Below, piece after piece: positions 34,602 to 42,695 of a DNA stretch of 64,000 bases (the first letter of the stretch is position 1; each line of letters opens with the position of its first letter). Under the pieces are notes generated by a model. That model did no database searches, had not been told where the DNA came from, and saw only the letters and a list, made by a program, of their open reading frames with translations. The stretch lies in NCBI GenBank assembly GCA_937949615.1, contig CALEDQ010000011.1, positions 1 to 64,000 of the forward strand, in the 5' to 3' direction. The translations under genes were made by a program, and so were the position numbers. The DNA comes from an uncultured bacterium (GTDB lineage Bacteria > Muiribacteriota > Ozemobacteria > Ozemobacterales > Ozemobacteraceae).

Positions 34602-36488
34602 ATGCAAAAATTGCGAAAATTAATCATATTTATATGGTTTGTTCTAGTCTGTTCGGCTTTGCCGGCCGCCGGTGACCAGCTGCCCACGGCGCCGTTCGTG
34701 CTGCAGTTTGTCGACGCGGCAACGGGGCGGCCGGTGCCGCTTGTCGAGGTCGAGGCTTTCAACGGCCTGCGTCTGGTCAGCGACAATCTTGGCCATATCG
34801 CAATTACTGAACCCGACCTGCTCTGTTCCAGATTGCGTCTGGTAATTCGCGGCAACGGCTATCGCTACCCGCAGTTCGATTTGCTCGGAGAACGGGCGGT
34901 CAGTCTGCAATATGAGCCAGGGATTTGTCAGCAGATCAAACTTGAACGCACCGCCGCCGCCGAACGTCTGTACCGAATCACCGGCGCCGGTCGCTACCGC
35001 GACTCAATGCTCGCTGGCGTGCATGATAAAACTATCGATAACCGTCTGATCGGAAATGTAATCGGCCTTGATTCAGCTATTCCGGTCAGGTGGCACCGCC
35101 GGCTTTTCTGTTTCTGGGGCGATACTCTATGCACCGATCGACTGAATCTCAGTGGCTCAGGTGCTATAATAGAGCCTGGCAGGTCTCCGGAAGTGCCGCC
35201 TGAAATTCAGTATTTTTTAGACAAAGAGGGCTATTCATCGCCGATATTCGATACCGGCTCCCCTGGTTTTGTCTGGATAGAAGCGGTGCTGCCGCTGAAT
35301 TATGGCCGGCATGGCGAGGTGCTTGCCGCTCGCTACGTCAAACACAAAACTCTTGAAGAAGCGGTCGAGACTGGTTTTGCCATTTTCCGCCTGTCGCAAG
35401 GCAAGTTCACTATTCTCAGAAGATTCAAATCCGGTCGTCAGCATAAATCTGCGCATGCAGTGCCGATTGTGCAGAGCGAAAAACCACGCTGGGCGATTCA
35501 ACCATGGGAAATCACCGAACCCGAACTGAAGAGTTTCATGAATCCCGATTCATACCTGAATTACAGCTGTCTCGAAAAAGCTGATAAAAAAGCTGAGCTG
35601 CAGATCGAAGGTCGGCAATACCGCGTGCGTCGCGACCGTTCCGGCCGCCCGCTTTTTTCCTGGGTGCAGGGTGGGGTGCCGTGCCACCCGTCGCAGCAGA
35701 AGATTCTGCGTCAGGCCGGCCTGCTGAAACGTGACGAAAGCTGGCTGCAGCTGACCGAAGTCGGTTCGGGTAAAACTTCGCCTGATTTCAGCGGTTCGAT
35801 CAGCTGGAACAATTTCAGAAAACGTTGGGTTATGATCTCACAGGGGCATACCGGCGAAATCTGGTATGCCGAATCCGACACCTTTACCGGCCCCTGGCTC
35901 TACGCCAGGCGGGTTGTCGAGCATGATACATACAATTTTTACAATCCCGTGCACCATCGCTGGTTTGATCGCAACGGTGGACAGACAATATATTTTGAAG
36001 GCACCTATACATCGTTTTTTACCCGCGATGGTTACAAAACACCAAGGGCTGATTACAACCAGGTGATGTATCGTCTTGACCTGAGCCACCCGCATCTGCT
36101 GCTGCCGCAGCCGATTTATCGGGTCGAAACCGGTCCGGACAGATGGCGTCTGCTGAGCGGCCAGCAGGTTGCAGCTGCACATCTCTGGTCGAAGGTGCAG
36201 CAGATTGAATTCTGCGCTTTCACCGGTGACCTCGATGGTATCGCCGGCCTGCAGCCGGTTTATGATCACGCACAGGAAAGCGACCGCGGGCCCGATCTGC
36301 AGTCTGGTAAACCTGGGCTGCAGCCTGACAAAAATGGCCGTGAACCGGTTTTTTATTCATTGCGCAATGCTTCGGCAGCCGCAGAGCTTGCGATGTCGGC
36401 CGATCTGGTTAAAGCAGAGAGCTTTGGTCTGATTTTTCCCGCCACCAGCCGGTTACTGACCCTGTCACCCGAAATCGCCCCGAGATGA
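34602..36488 (+). CDS. Secreted propeller-like protein with N-terminal beta-sandwich
   Basis: 628 residues with a signal peptide (LIIFIWFVLVCSALPAAG). Residues about 25-110 look like a carboxypeptidase-regulatory-like beta-sandwich (VDAATGRPVPLVEVEAFNGL). The rest resembles bacterial five-bladed propeller proteins of the DUF4185/glycosidase-like kind: VRWHRRLFCFWGDTL, ISWNNFRKRWVMISQ, EIWYAESDTFTGPWLYAR. I cannot name catalytic residues. Probably exported and carbohydrate-related (inference). The stop overlaps the next gene by four bases. Confidence 0.6.
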   Translation: MQKLRKLIIFIWFVLVCSALPAAGDQLPTAPFVLQFVDAATGRPVPLVEVEAFNGLRLVSDNLGHIAITEPDLLCSRLRLVIRGNGYRYPQFDLLGERAVSLQYEPGICQQIKLERTAAAERLYRITGAGRYRDSMLAGVHDKTIDNRLIGNVIGLDSAIPVRWHRRLFCFWGDTLCTDRLNLSGSGAIIEPGRSPEVPPEIQYFLDKEGYSSPIFDTGSPGFVWIEAVLPLNYGRHGEVLAARYVKHKTLEEAVETGFAIFRLSQGKFTILRRFKSGRQHKSAHAVPIVQSEKPRWAIQPWEITEPELKSFMNPDSYLNYSCLEKADKKAELQIEGRQYRVRRDRSGRPLFSWVQGGVPCHPSQQKILRQAGLLKRDESWLQLTEVGSGKTSPDFSGSISWNNFRKRWVMISQGHTGEIWYAESDTFTGPWLYARRVVEHDTYNFYNPVHHRWFDRNGGQTIYFEGTYTSFFTRDGYKTPRADYNQVMYRLDLSHPHLLLPQPIYRVETGPDRWRLLSGQQVAAAHLWSKVQQIEFCAFTGDLDGIAGLQPVYDHAQESDRGPDLQSGKPGLQPDKNGREPVFYSLRNASAAAELAMSADLVKAESFGLIFPATSRLLTLSPEIAPR

Positions 36489-37021
36489 GCAGAAACGCCG
36501 AAAAGCTTTTGAAGACGAGTTTCCCGCCGGTTGCCCGGGCCGATGCCGAAATTCTCGTTCTCGGCTCGATGCCCGGCGAAAAGTCGCTCGAAATGCAGCA
36601 ATACTATGCGCACCCGGCAAACCTGTTCTGGAAATTCATGGCCGAAGCCCGCGGTCTGCCGCAGAACGCAACCTACCAGGAACGCCTTGCGGCGATGATC
36701 GAAGCCCGGGTCGCGTTATGGGATGTTCTGCACCAGTGCGAGCGCGCGGGCAGTCTCGATTCAGATATCAGAACCCATAGCGAGCGCCCCGGCGATATCG
36801 CCGGTCTGTTACAGAACTGCCCGCAGATCAGGCGTATCTGTTTCAATGGTCAGAAGGCTGCTGCCGCTTTTCGCCGGCATATACTGCCACATCTGCCTGC
36901 CGGCAGAATGTTTGAAATGCTGATTCTGCCGTCAACCAGCCCGGCAAATGCTTCACAGAAGCGCGATGAAAAGTTCAGAGTCTGGGCAGAAAAAGTCTGG
37001 CTGGCGACTGGCGATTGCTGA
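36485..37021 (+). CDS. DNA-deoxyinosine glycosylase (UDG family 6)
   Basis: 178 residues. The start (SFPPVARADAEILVLGSMPGEKSL, then YYAHPANLFWKFM) and the later ALWDVLHQCERAGSLDSDI and LPSTSPAN are diagnostic of the hypoxanthine-DNA glycosylase family within the uracil-DNA glycosylase superfamily. It removes deaminated adenine from DNA. It overlaps the preceding secreted-protein gene by ATGA, although no functional link is apparent. It converges on the giant repeat gene with only six bases between stops. Confidence 0.92.
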   Translation: MSRNAEKLLKTSFPPVARADAEILVLGSMPGEKSLEMQQYYAHPANLFWKFMAEARGLPQNATYQERLAAMIEARVALWDVLHQCERAGSLDSDIRTHSERPGDIAGLLQNCPQIRRICFNGQKAAAAFRRHILPHLPAGRMFEMLILPSTSPANASQKRDEKFRVWAEKVWLATGDC

Positions 37022-37027
37022 AACTGC

Positions 37028-40000
37028 TCAAATCATCAGCGCTAGAATCTGAGCGGCGCTCATCACTTCGATCTGTGTGGGTGTGAAGGCGGCAATCTGC
37101 GATGTGGTCAGCGCTGCAAGTTGATCTGTAGTCAGGCCGGCCTGAATCTGGCTGGTAGTCAGAGTTATGAGCTGAGCAGTCGAAAGGCCGGTTATCTGTG
37201 CCGTCGTCAGGCTGTTGAGCTGTGGTGCTGTCAGTGCCGGAATCTGACCGACTGACAGGGCGGCGAGCTGCGCGGTCGTCAAAGCCTGTATCTGGGCCGT
37301 CGAGAACTGCGCGACCTGATTGGTGGTAAGGCCGGCAATCTGCTCGGTTGTCAGGGCTGCGACCTGTTCGGTTGTCAGAGAGTCGACGTAAGAATTTTCT
37401 ATATTGATGGTTCTGACCAGAATGCGTGCCTTGACCTGCTCGGGCGTCAGCGCCTGAATCTGCTCGGCAGTCATCGCCATCAGCTGATCATTGGCCATAT
37501 GATATATCTGTTCAGTGGTAAAAGACTGAATCTGTGTGGTAGAAAATACCGTCATGCGTTCAGGGCTCAGCGTCGCAATCTGGCTGGTTGTCAGAGCCGC
37601 AATCTGCCCGCTGGTAAGGGCGCTCAGATCAGCATTGTCGAAAGTGGCGAACTGGCTGCCGCTGAGATGCTGCAACTGCTCGCCGGTAAGGCTCTGAATC
37701 TGGGTTGTAGAGAAAAGGGCAAAGTTCTCAGCTGAAATGGCTGCGAACTGGCTGGTCGTTAGACCTGCAATCTGGCTGCCGTTGAGGCCGGCAAAATCAG
37801 ACGCTTCCAGCACCCCTATCTGAGCGGTGGTCAGAGCTCTGAACTGCGCCGAAGAGAGTTGCTGAATCTGCCCGGAAGTCAGGGCGGCGATCTGATCGGT
37901 GGTCAGGGCTTTAATCTGAGCAGTGGTAAGCGCTTCAATTCTTTCTTCGGAAAAAGCGGCAATCTGGCTGGTCGTCAGGCCGGCAATCTGAGCGGTCGTC
38001 AGCGCTGCAATCTGAGAAGGCAGCAACTGCGGGTTTTCGAGAGTTTCGATCGTTGTGAGCTGTTCGTTACTCATGGCTCTGAGCTGGTCGTAAGTCAATG
38101 ACTGAACCTGCTGGCTCGAAAACCCTGCGAGTCGTTCAGTATTGAGATTGATTATCTGGTCGATGCCAAGTGCCTCGATCTGCTGCTCAGAAAGGGCGGC
38201 GAAATCAGACTGGTCAAAAAGTGCCAGCTGCTCGTTCGACAGGCTTCTGATCTGTGCTGTAGTCAGTGCGCCTGTCTGTTCCGGCGTAATTGCGGTGATC
38301 TGCCCGTCAGAGAACATTGCCAGCTGCTCATCTGAAAAGGCCTGTATCTGACCGGTCGTGAACCCGGCAATGCGGTCGGTAGACAGGGTGGCGATCTGTG
38401 TTGAAGTCATTGCGCCAAGCTGTTCTTCGGTGAGTATTGCCCAGTCTTCGGCTTCGAGGGCGCCAAGCTGATCGGTTGTCAGTAATTCAAACTGCTCTGC
38501 AGACAATGCCTGAATCTGGTCAGTAGAAAAACCGGTCAGCTGCGAACCAGAAAGGTAACTGACCTGTTCGGTGGTCATGGCAGCAATCTGCGAAGCGGTA
38601 AGAGCCGCCCAGTCTTCTGAACCGAAGGCGTTCAACTGTTCGGTCGATAATGCTTTTATCTGTGTGCTGGTCAATGACTGCAGCTGGTCAGTGTTTATTG
38701 CCGCGATATGGGTGTTCGACAATGCCGCAATCTGGTTGCTGGTAAGCGATTCGATCCGGTCAAAGAATATCTGCGACATTTTTTCGGCACTGAGACCGGC
38801 GATCTGGCCGGTGGTGAAAGCGGCCAGCTGCTGATTCGTTAACGCCGCCGCATCATCGGTTTCGAGGGCGGCAAGCTGGTCAGTGCTGAGAGCGCCGATT
38901 TGAGCATTGGTGAGCGCTTGAATCTGACTGGTAGTAAGCGCCTGAATCTGTGATGAAGCCAGTAGTGAAATCTGCTCGGTAGTCAGTGCCGCAATCTGAG
39001 ATGTTGACAGACCGGCAAGAATTTCGCTGCCGACCGTTGCCAGCTGTTCACTTGTCAGAGATTTGATCTGAGCGGTGGAAAGCTTCGGCAGCAGACTGCT
39101 GGCAGTATTGATCAGCTGATCGGTGGTAAGAGCATTTATTTGACTGGTGGTCAGCGCGGCAATCTGTGTCGCGCTGAGAGCATTCAGCTGCTCGGTCGTC
39201 AGGCCTGCGGCGATCTGACTGGTCGTTAACGCGGCAATCTGGCCGGTGGTCAAAAGTGCCAGTCTTTCGTTCGAAAAAGAAGCGATCTGTTCAGGGCTCA
39301 TGGCGGCCAGTTGAACGTTTGTCAGTGCCTTCAGCTGTGATGTTGTCAAAGCGCCAAGCTGGTCAGAGGTCAGCCCGCCGATCTGGGCGGTGGTGACAGC
39401 GGCCAGTTGTGAAGTTGAAAGAACCGGAATATCGATCGTTTCAATGCCGGCGATCTGTTCCAGACTCAAGGCTCTTATCTGAGCGGTGGTCAGACTCTTT
39501 ATCTGATTGGTCGACAGACCTGCAATCTGCGTGGTAGTCAGGCCACTTATCTGGCCTGAACTGATTGCCGCAATCTGAGCGGTAGAAAAGGCGGCCATGT
39601 CTTCAGTTGCAAGAGCGCCGATCTGTTCAGAAGTCAGGGCTTTGATCTGATTGATAGTAAAAGCTCTGGTCTGTGTTGATGACAATGCCGCCAGCTGAAC
39701 GGTCGTAAGACTGGCAAGCTGCCCGGGTGTGAATGATGCCAGCTGCGAAGAGGTCAGAGCGTGCAATTGACTGGTAGTTAAGCCGTCGGCGATCTGTTCA
39801 GCGGTAAGGCGCCCCAGTTGAAAGTTTGACATGGCAGTGATGCCGGCGGTCGGCAACAGTGCTATCTGTGCCGCAGCCAGTGCCGGAATCTGCAACGAAG
39901 ACAGTGCCCTGACCTGTGCCGTGGTAAGGTTCATGATCTGTTCGTCAGTTAGAGCGGCAATCTGAGTCGGGGTAAAGGCTGCAATCTGCGCGGTAGTCAG

Positions 40001-41464
40001 GGCGGCAAAATCGGCGGTTTCCATCTGAATCAACTGATCGGTGCTCAATGCCTTGAGCTGAGCGTTGTTCAGGCCTTTAACCTGAGACGTAGACAGGCCG
40101 GCAAGACGCTCTGCCGAAAGCTGGCTGATCTGGCTGGTCGTCAAGGCACCGATCTGGTTGCTGCTGAGCGCTGCAAAATCTTCGGTTTCCATGGCCTGCA
40201 GCTGTTCTGATGTAAGCCCTTTCAGCTGGGCGGCTGACAGACCTTTTACCTGTGCTGATGTCAGTGCGGCAATCTGGTCGGTAGTCATTCCGGCAACCTG
40301 AGCCTGGGTCAGTGAACTCAGCTGGGTATTGGTCAGGCTGCGTATCTGGTCAGTAGTGAATCCCTCGGCAATCTGCGTCATGGTCAGCCGTGACAGCTGG
40401 GTTCCGGTCAGAGAAACGGTCTGGGTGATCGACAGACCACCGAGTTGCTGCGGTGACATTGCCTGCAGCTGTGTGCTGGTAAGGTTTCTTATCTGGGTTG
40501 TCGTCAGGGCGGCAAGCTGGCTGCCGGAAAGTGCAGCAATATTACTGCTGGTAAATGCCGCCAACTGTAGTGTGCTGAGAGCCGGAATATCAGCAGCTTC
40601 GATTGCTGCAGTCTGATCGGTCGTCATCATTCTGATCTGCGCTGCAGTCAGGCCTTTGATCTGTGTCGACGACAGGGCGGCAATCTGTTCCTGCGACAGT
40701 GCCGGAAACTGTGTGGTCGAAAGGGTAGAAATCTGGTTGCTGGTCATGGCGGCAATGTCACCTGTTTCCAGCAGAGCCAGCTGCGCTGTTGTCAGTGCCC
40801 TGATCTGTGCGGCAGTCATGGCTCGCAGCTGCGAGCTGGTCAGGGCATTGATCTGACTGTCAGTCAGGTTGGCGATCTGGTTCGAAGTCAGGCCGGTAAA
40901 CTGGGCCGAAGTAAGTACCTGCAGCTGTTCCGGCGAAAGCCCCTCAGAAATCTGCGCAGTTGTCATTTTTGCCAGCTGTGCGTTAGTCAGCGCCGCAACC
41001 TGGGCGGTGCCGAGCTGAGAGATCTGCTGTGGCAAAAGGGCGGCGATCTGTGCCGTTGTCAGGGCTTTGATCTGTGTGGTCGACAGTGCGCCCAGCTGTT
41101 CAGCCGAGAGATATGTCATATCGCCGGCATCGATTGCCTTCAGCTGCGTTACCGAAAGAACCTGCAGATCAGCGGTCTCGAAAGTTGCCAGCTGGTCGCC
41201 GGTCAGTGCCCGCAGCTGAATCGGGGTAAGGGCTTTAACCTGAGTTGCAAGCAGGCCCCGGTTGTTATACAAAGTCAGCGCCTGGACCTGAGCGGTGTTT
41301 AGAATTACCAGGTCACGGTTTTCGATGCTGTCAATCTGCTCCGATGTCAGTGCCGCCACCTGGTCGGTGGTCAGAGCTCTGATATCGCCAGCGACGAAAT
41401 CGCGTATCTGAGTTGTCGACAGCGCACTGATCTGCGCCGGGCTCATACCGATAACGATTGACAT
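37028..41464 (-). CDS. Giant octapeptide-repeat protein (A-L-T-T-x-Q-I-x)
   Basis: 1478 residues, almost entirely octads of consensus (S/T)-x-Q-(I/L/V)-x-(A/G)-(L/M/F)-(T/S), about 184 of them. There is no signal peptide, membrane segment or sorting motif. Some octads carry Asp for Gln (TADFAALT, SEDWAALT) after an octad ending in Glu or a residue replacing it. Every 24th octad is nine residues long (xxQIxxGLT). Between residues 178 and 756 this gives three exact 193-residue units (40933-40355, 40354-39776, 39775-39197), with Asp-type octads at positions 7 and 14 of each. Thr/Ser-x-x-Gln resembles a helix N-cap, so a regular solenoid of short helices is plausible. ATG 41464 follows AAGGA. Function unknown; related repeat proteins are sometimes annotated as adhesin-like without evidence. 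Confidence 0.85.
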   Translation of the reverse strand: MSIVIGMSPAQISALSTTQIRDFVAGDIRALTTDQVAALTSEQIDSIENRDLVILNTAQVQALTLYNNRGLLATQVKALTPIQLRALTGDQLATFETADLQVLSVTQLKAIDAGDMTYLSAEQLGALSTTQIKALTTAQIAALLPQQISQLGTAQVAALTNAQLAKMTTAQISEGLSPEQLQVLTSAQFTGLTSNQIANLTDSQINALTSSQLRAMTAAQIRALTTAQLALLETGDIAAMTSNQISTLSTTQFPALSQEQIAALSSTQIKGLTAAQIRMMTTDQTAAIEAADIPALSTLQLAAFTSSNIAALSGSQLAALTTTQIRNLTSTQLQAMSPQQLGGLSITQTVSLTGTQLSRLTMTQIAEGFTTDQIRSLTNTQLSSLTQAQVAGMTTDQIAALTSAQVKGLSAAQLKGLTSEQLQAMETEDFAALSSNQIGALTTSQISQLSAERLAGLSTSQVKGLNNAQLKALSTDQLIQMETADFAALTTAQIAAFTPTQIAALTDEQIMNLTTAQVRALSSLQIPALAAAQIALLPTAGITAMSNFQLGRLTAEQIADGLTTSQLHALTSSQLASFTPGQLASLTTVQLAALSSTQTRAFTINQIKALTSEQIGALATEDMAAFSTAQIAAISSGQISGLTTTQIAGLSTNQIKSLTTAQIRALSLEQIAGIETIDIPVLSTSQLAAVTTAQIGGLTSDQLGALTTSQLKALTNVQLAAMSPEQIASFSNERLALLTTGQIAALTTSQIAAGLTTEQLNALSATQIAALTTSQINALTTDQLINTASSLLPKLSTAQIKSLTSEQLATVGSEILAGLSTSQIAALTTEQISLLASSQIQALTTSQIQALTNAQIGALSTDQLAALETDDAAALTNQQLAAFTTGQIAGLSAEKMSQIFFDRIESLTSNQIAALSNTHIAAINTDQLQSLTSTQIKALSTEQLNAFGSEDWAALTASQIAAMTTEQVSYLSGSQLTGFSTDQIQALSAEQFELLTTDQLGALEAEDWAILTEEQLGAMTSTQIATLSTDRIAGFTTGQIQAFSDEQLAMFSDGQITAITPEQTGALTTAQIRSLSNEQLALFDQSDFAALSEQQIEALGIDQIINLNTERLAGFSSQQVQSLTYDQLRAMSNEQLTTIETLENPQLLPSQIAALTTAQIAGLTTSQIAAFSEERIEALTTAQIKALTTDQIAALTSGQIQQLSSAQFRALTTAQIGVLEASDFAGLNGSQIAGLTTSQFAAISAENFALFSTTQIQSLTGEQLQHLSGSQFATFDNADLSALTSGQIAALTTSQIATLSPERMTVFSTTQIQSFTTEQIYHMANDQLMAMTAEQIQALTPEQVKARILVRTINIENSYVDSLTTEQVAALTTEQIAGLTTNQVAQFSTAQIQALTTAQLAALSVGQIPALTAPQLNSLTTAQITGLSTAQLITLTTSQIQAGLTTDQLAALTTSQIAAFTPTQIEVMSAAQILALMI
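39197..40933 (-). repeat. Three 579-base units in the octapeptide gene
   Basis: Each unit encodes 24 octads plus one extra residue (193 residues). Unit ends are marked by ISEGLS, IAEGFT, IADGLT and IAAGLT. DNA identity between units appears low, so the period is kept at protein level. Confidence 0.8.
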
Positions 41465-41708
41465 GTCTGTTCCTTATTTAAGTGTCCGAAGTCGTTCTGC
41501 ATTGCTCTTCAGACTTGCGGGTTTATGTCCTGGATCTGCAAAATCCAAGCTTCCCTGAAAAGTACATCGGCATTTATCCAGGATTTATTTAGGGGATATT
41601 TTGGTCTCTGGGCAGGTTTTCTGTGGTATGACCGGCGCCGGTCTTTAAAGTCTCGATATAATGTGCTATACGTGAAGCGGCATATCATATCGTTCTGGAG
41701 GAATTAAG

Positions 41709-42455
41709 GTGATCTTTGAGAAACAGTTTTCAATATTTCTGGACCTGGGCCGATCGCAGATGCAAAAGCTTTTGCTGCTGTTTTTCCTTTCGGTTCTGGC
41801 TGAAATGCCTGCTTTCGGGGCAACATACTATGATGGGCTGATGTCATATTTCATGGGCGATCATGCCGTGGCTGCGGAAATTCTTCGAGATCAGGCAGAA
41901 AGAGGCAATTCTGACGCACAGCTGATTCTTGGTTCAATGTATGATCGCGGCGAAGGTGTGCAGTCTGATGCGGGCATGGCGATAAAGTGGTGGCGTCGGG
42001 CCGCCGAAAAGAATGTTTCTGAGGCCCAGTTCAACCTTGGCGATTTTTATCGCAGGGGCAGGGGAGTTTCCCGCGATCTCAGTGAATCGGTAAAATGGTT
42101 CAAAAAAGCGGCTGAAGGCGGCTACCCCAAGGCACAGCGCGCTCTTGCCTATGCTTATTCCACTGGCGACGGAGTGAAAAAAGACCTGAAAGAGGCGGTG
42201 AAATGGTGGGAAAAAGCAGCAGAGCAGGGCGACAGTCACGCTCAATGTATTCTTGCCCTTTCATATGCCATGGGGCAAGGGTGTCGGGCCAGTCTGGCAG
42301 AAGCCTATTTCTGGGCCTACATTGCTGCGGAAAAAGATGAAAAATACCTGATTCTTCGCAACCGTCTCGCCGCTGAGTTGAAACCCGATGATCACCGACA
42401 GACGGTCGTGCGGGCCCGCGCCTGGATAAAAAGGTTCGATCTCGAAAAAAGGTAG
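41709..42455 (+). CDS. Sel1-repeat protein with signal peptide
   Basis: 248 residues from GTG 41709, directly after a near-perfect GGAGGAATTAAG; ATG 41760 would start exactly at the signal peptide (MQKLLLLFFLSVLAEMPAFG) but lacks a ribosome site. Four Sel1-like repeats follow: LGSMYDRGEGV...AIKWWRRAAE, LGDFYRRGRGV...SVKWFKKAAE, LAYAYSTGDGV...AVKWWEKAAE and LALSYAMGQGC...AYFWAYIAAE. Sel1 solenoids are protein-binding scaffolds, here most likely periplasmic. Confidence 0.85.
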   Translation: MIFEKQFSIFLDLGRSQMQKLLLLFFLSVLAEMPAFGATYYDGLMSYFMGDHAVAAEILRDQAERGNSDAQLILGSMYDRGEGVQSDAGMAIKWWRRAAEKNVSEAQFNLGDFYRRGRGVSRDLSESVKWFKKAAEGGYPKAQRALAYAYSTGDGVKKDLKEAVKWWEKAAEQGDSHAQCILALSYAMGQGCRASLAEAYFWAYIAAEKDEKYLILRNRLAAELKPDDHRQTVVRARAWIKRFDLEKR

Positions 42456-42463
42456 CGTTTTTT

Positions 42464-42492
42464 TTGCCCTCCAGTCTTAATGGTGGTATAAT
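42464..42492 (+). promoter_or_regulatory. Sigma-70 promoter of tRNA-Ala
   Basis: TTGCCC (42464-42469), a 17-base spacer and a perfect TATAAT (42487-42492), about 48 bases before the tRNA. Confidence 0.8.
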
Positions 42493-42540
42493 AGCGAAGC
42501 ATTTTTGGCATACCGATTCTGGTTTGCCAGTTTTGTAAAA

Positions 42541-42613
42541 GGGGCTGTAGCTCAGCTGGGAGAGCGCGACATTCGCATTGTCGAGGCCGACGGTTCGATC
42601 CCGTTCAGCTCCA
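42541..42613 (+). tRNA. tRNA-Ala (anticodon CGC)
   Basis: Full cloverleaf: acceptor GGGGCTG/CAGCTCC containing the alanine identity pair G3-U70, D arm GCTC/GAGC, anticodon stem CGACA/TGTCG with loop TTCGCAT (anticodon CGC), T loop TTCGATC. CCA is not encoded. It reads GCG codons. Confidence 0.95.
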
Positions 42614-42645
42614 AACGGGCCGGTTGAAGCCGGTGTGTCCACAAG

Positions 42646-42667
42646 ACCCGCCTGATGGGCGGGTTTT
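42646..42667 (+). terminator. Terminator after tRNA-Ala
   Basis: Stem ACCCGCC / GGCGGGT with a short loop followed by TTTT, 32 bases after the tRNA and before the end of the convergent WG-repeat gene. Confidence 0.8.
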
Positions 42668-42695
42668 GTGCTGTCTGGCAGTTCTTTCCGGGTAA

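Noticed and set aside
37028..41464. Octapeptide array as a CRISPR or non-coding satellite
   Set aside because: The 24-base period stays in one reading frame for 1478 codons with conserved protein consensus and diverged DNA, so it is a coding repeat. No CRISPR-like direct repeats with unique spacers were seen anywhere in the window.
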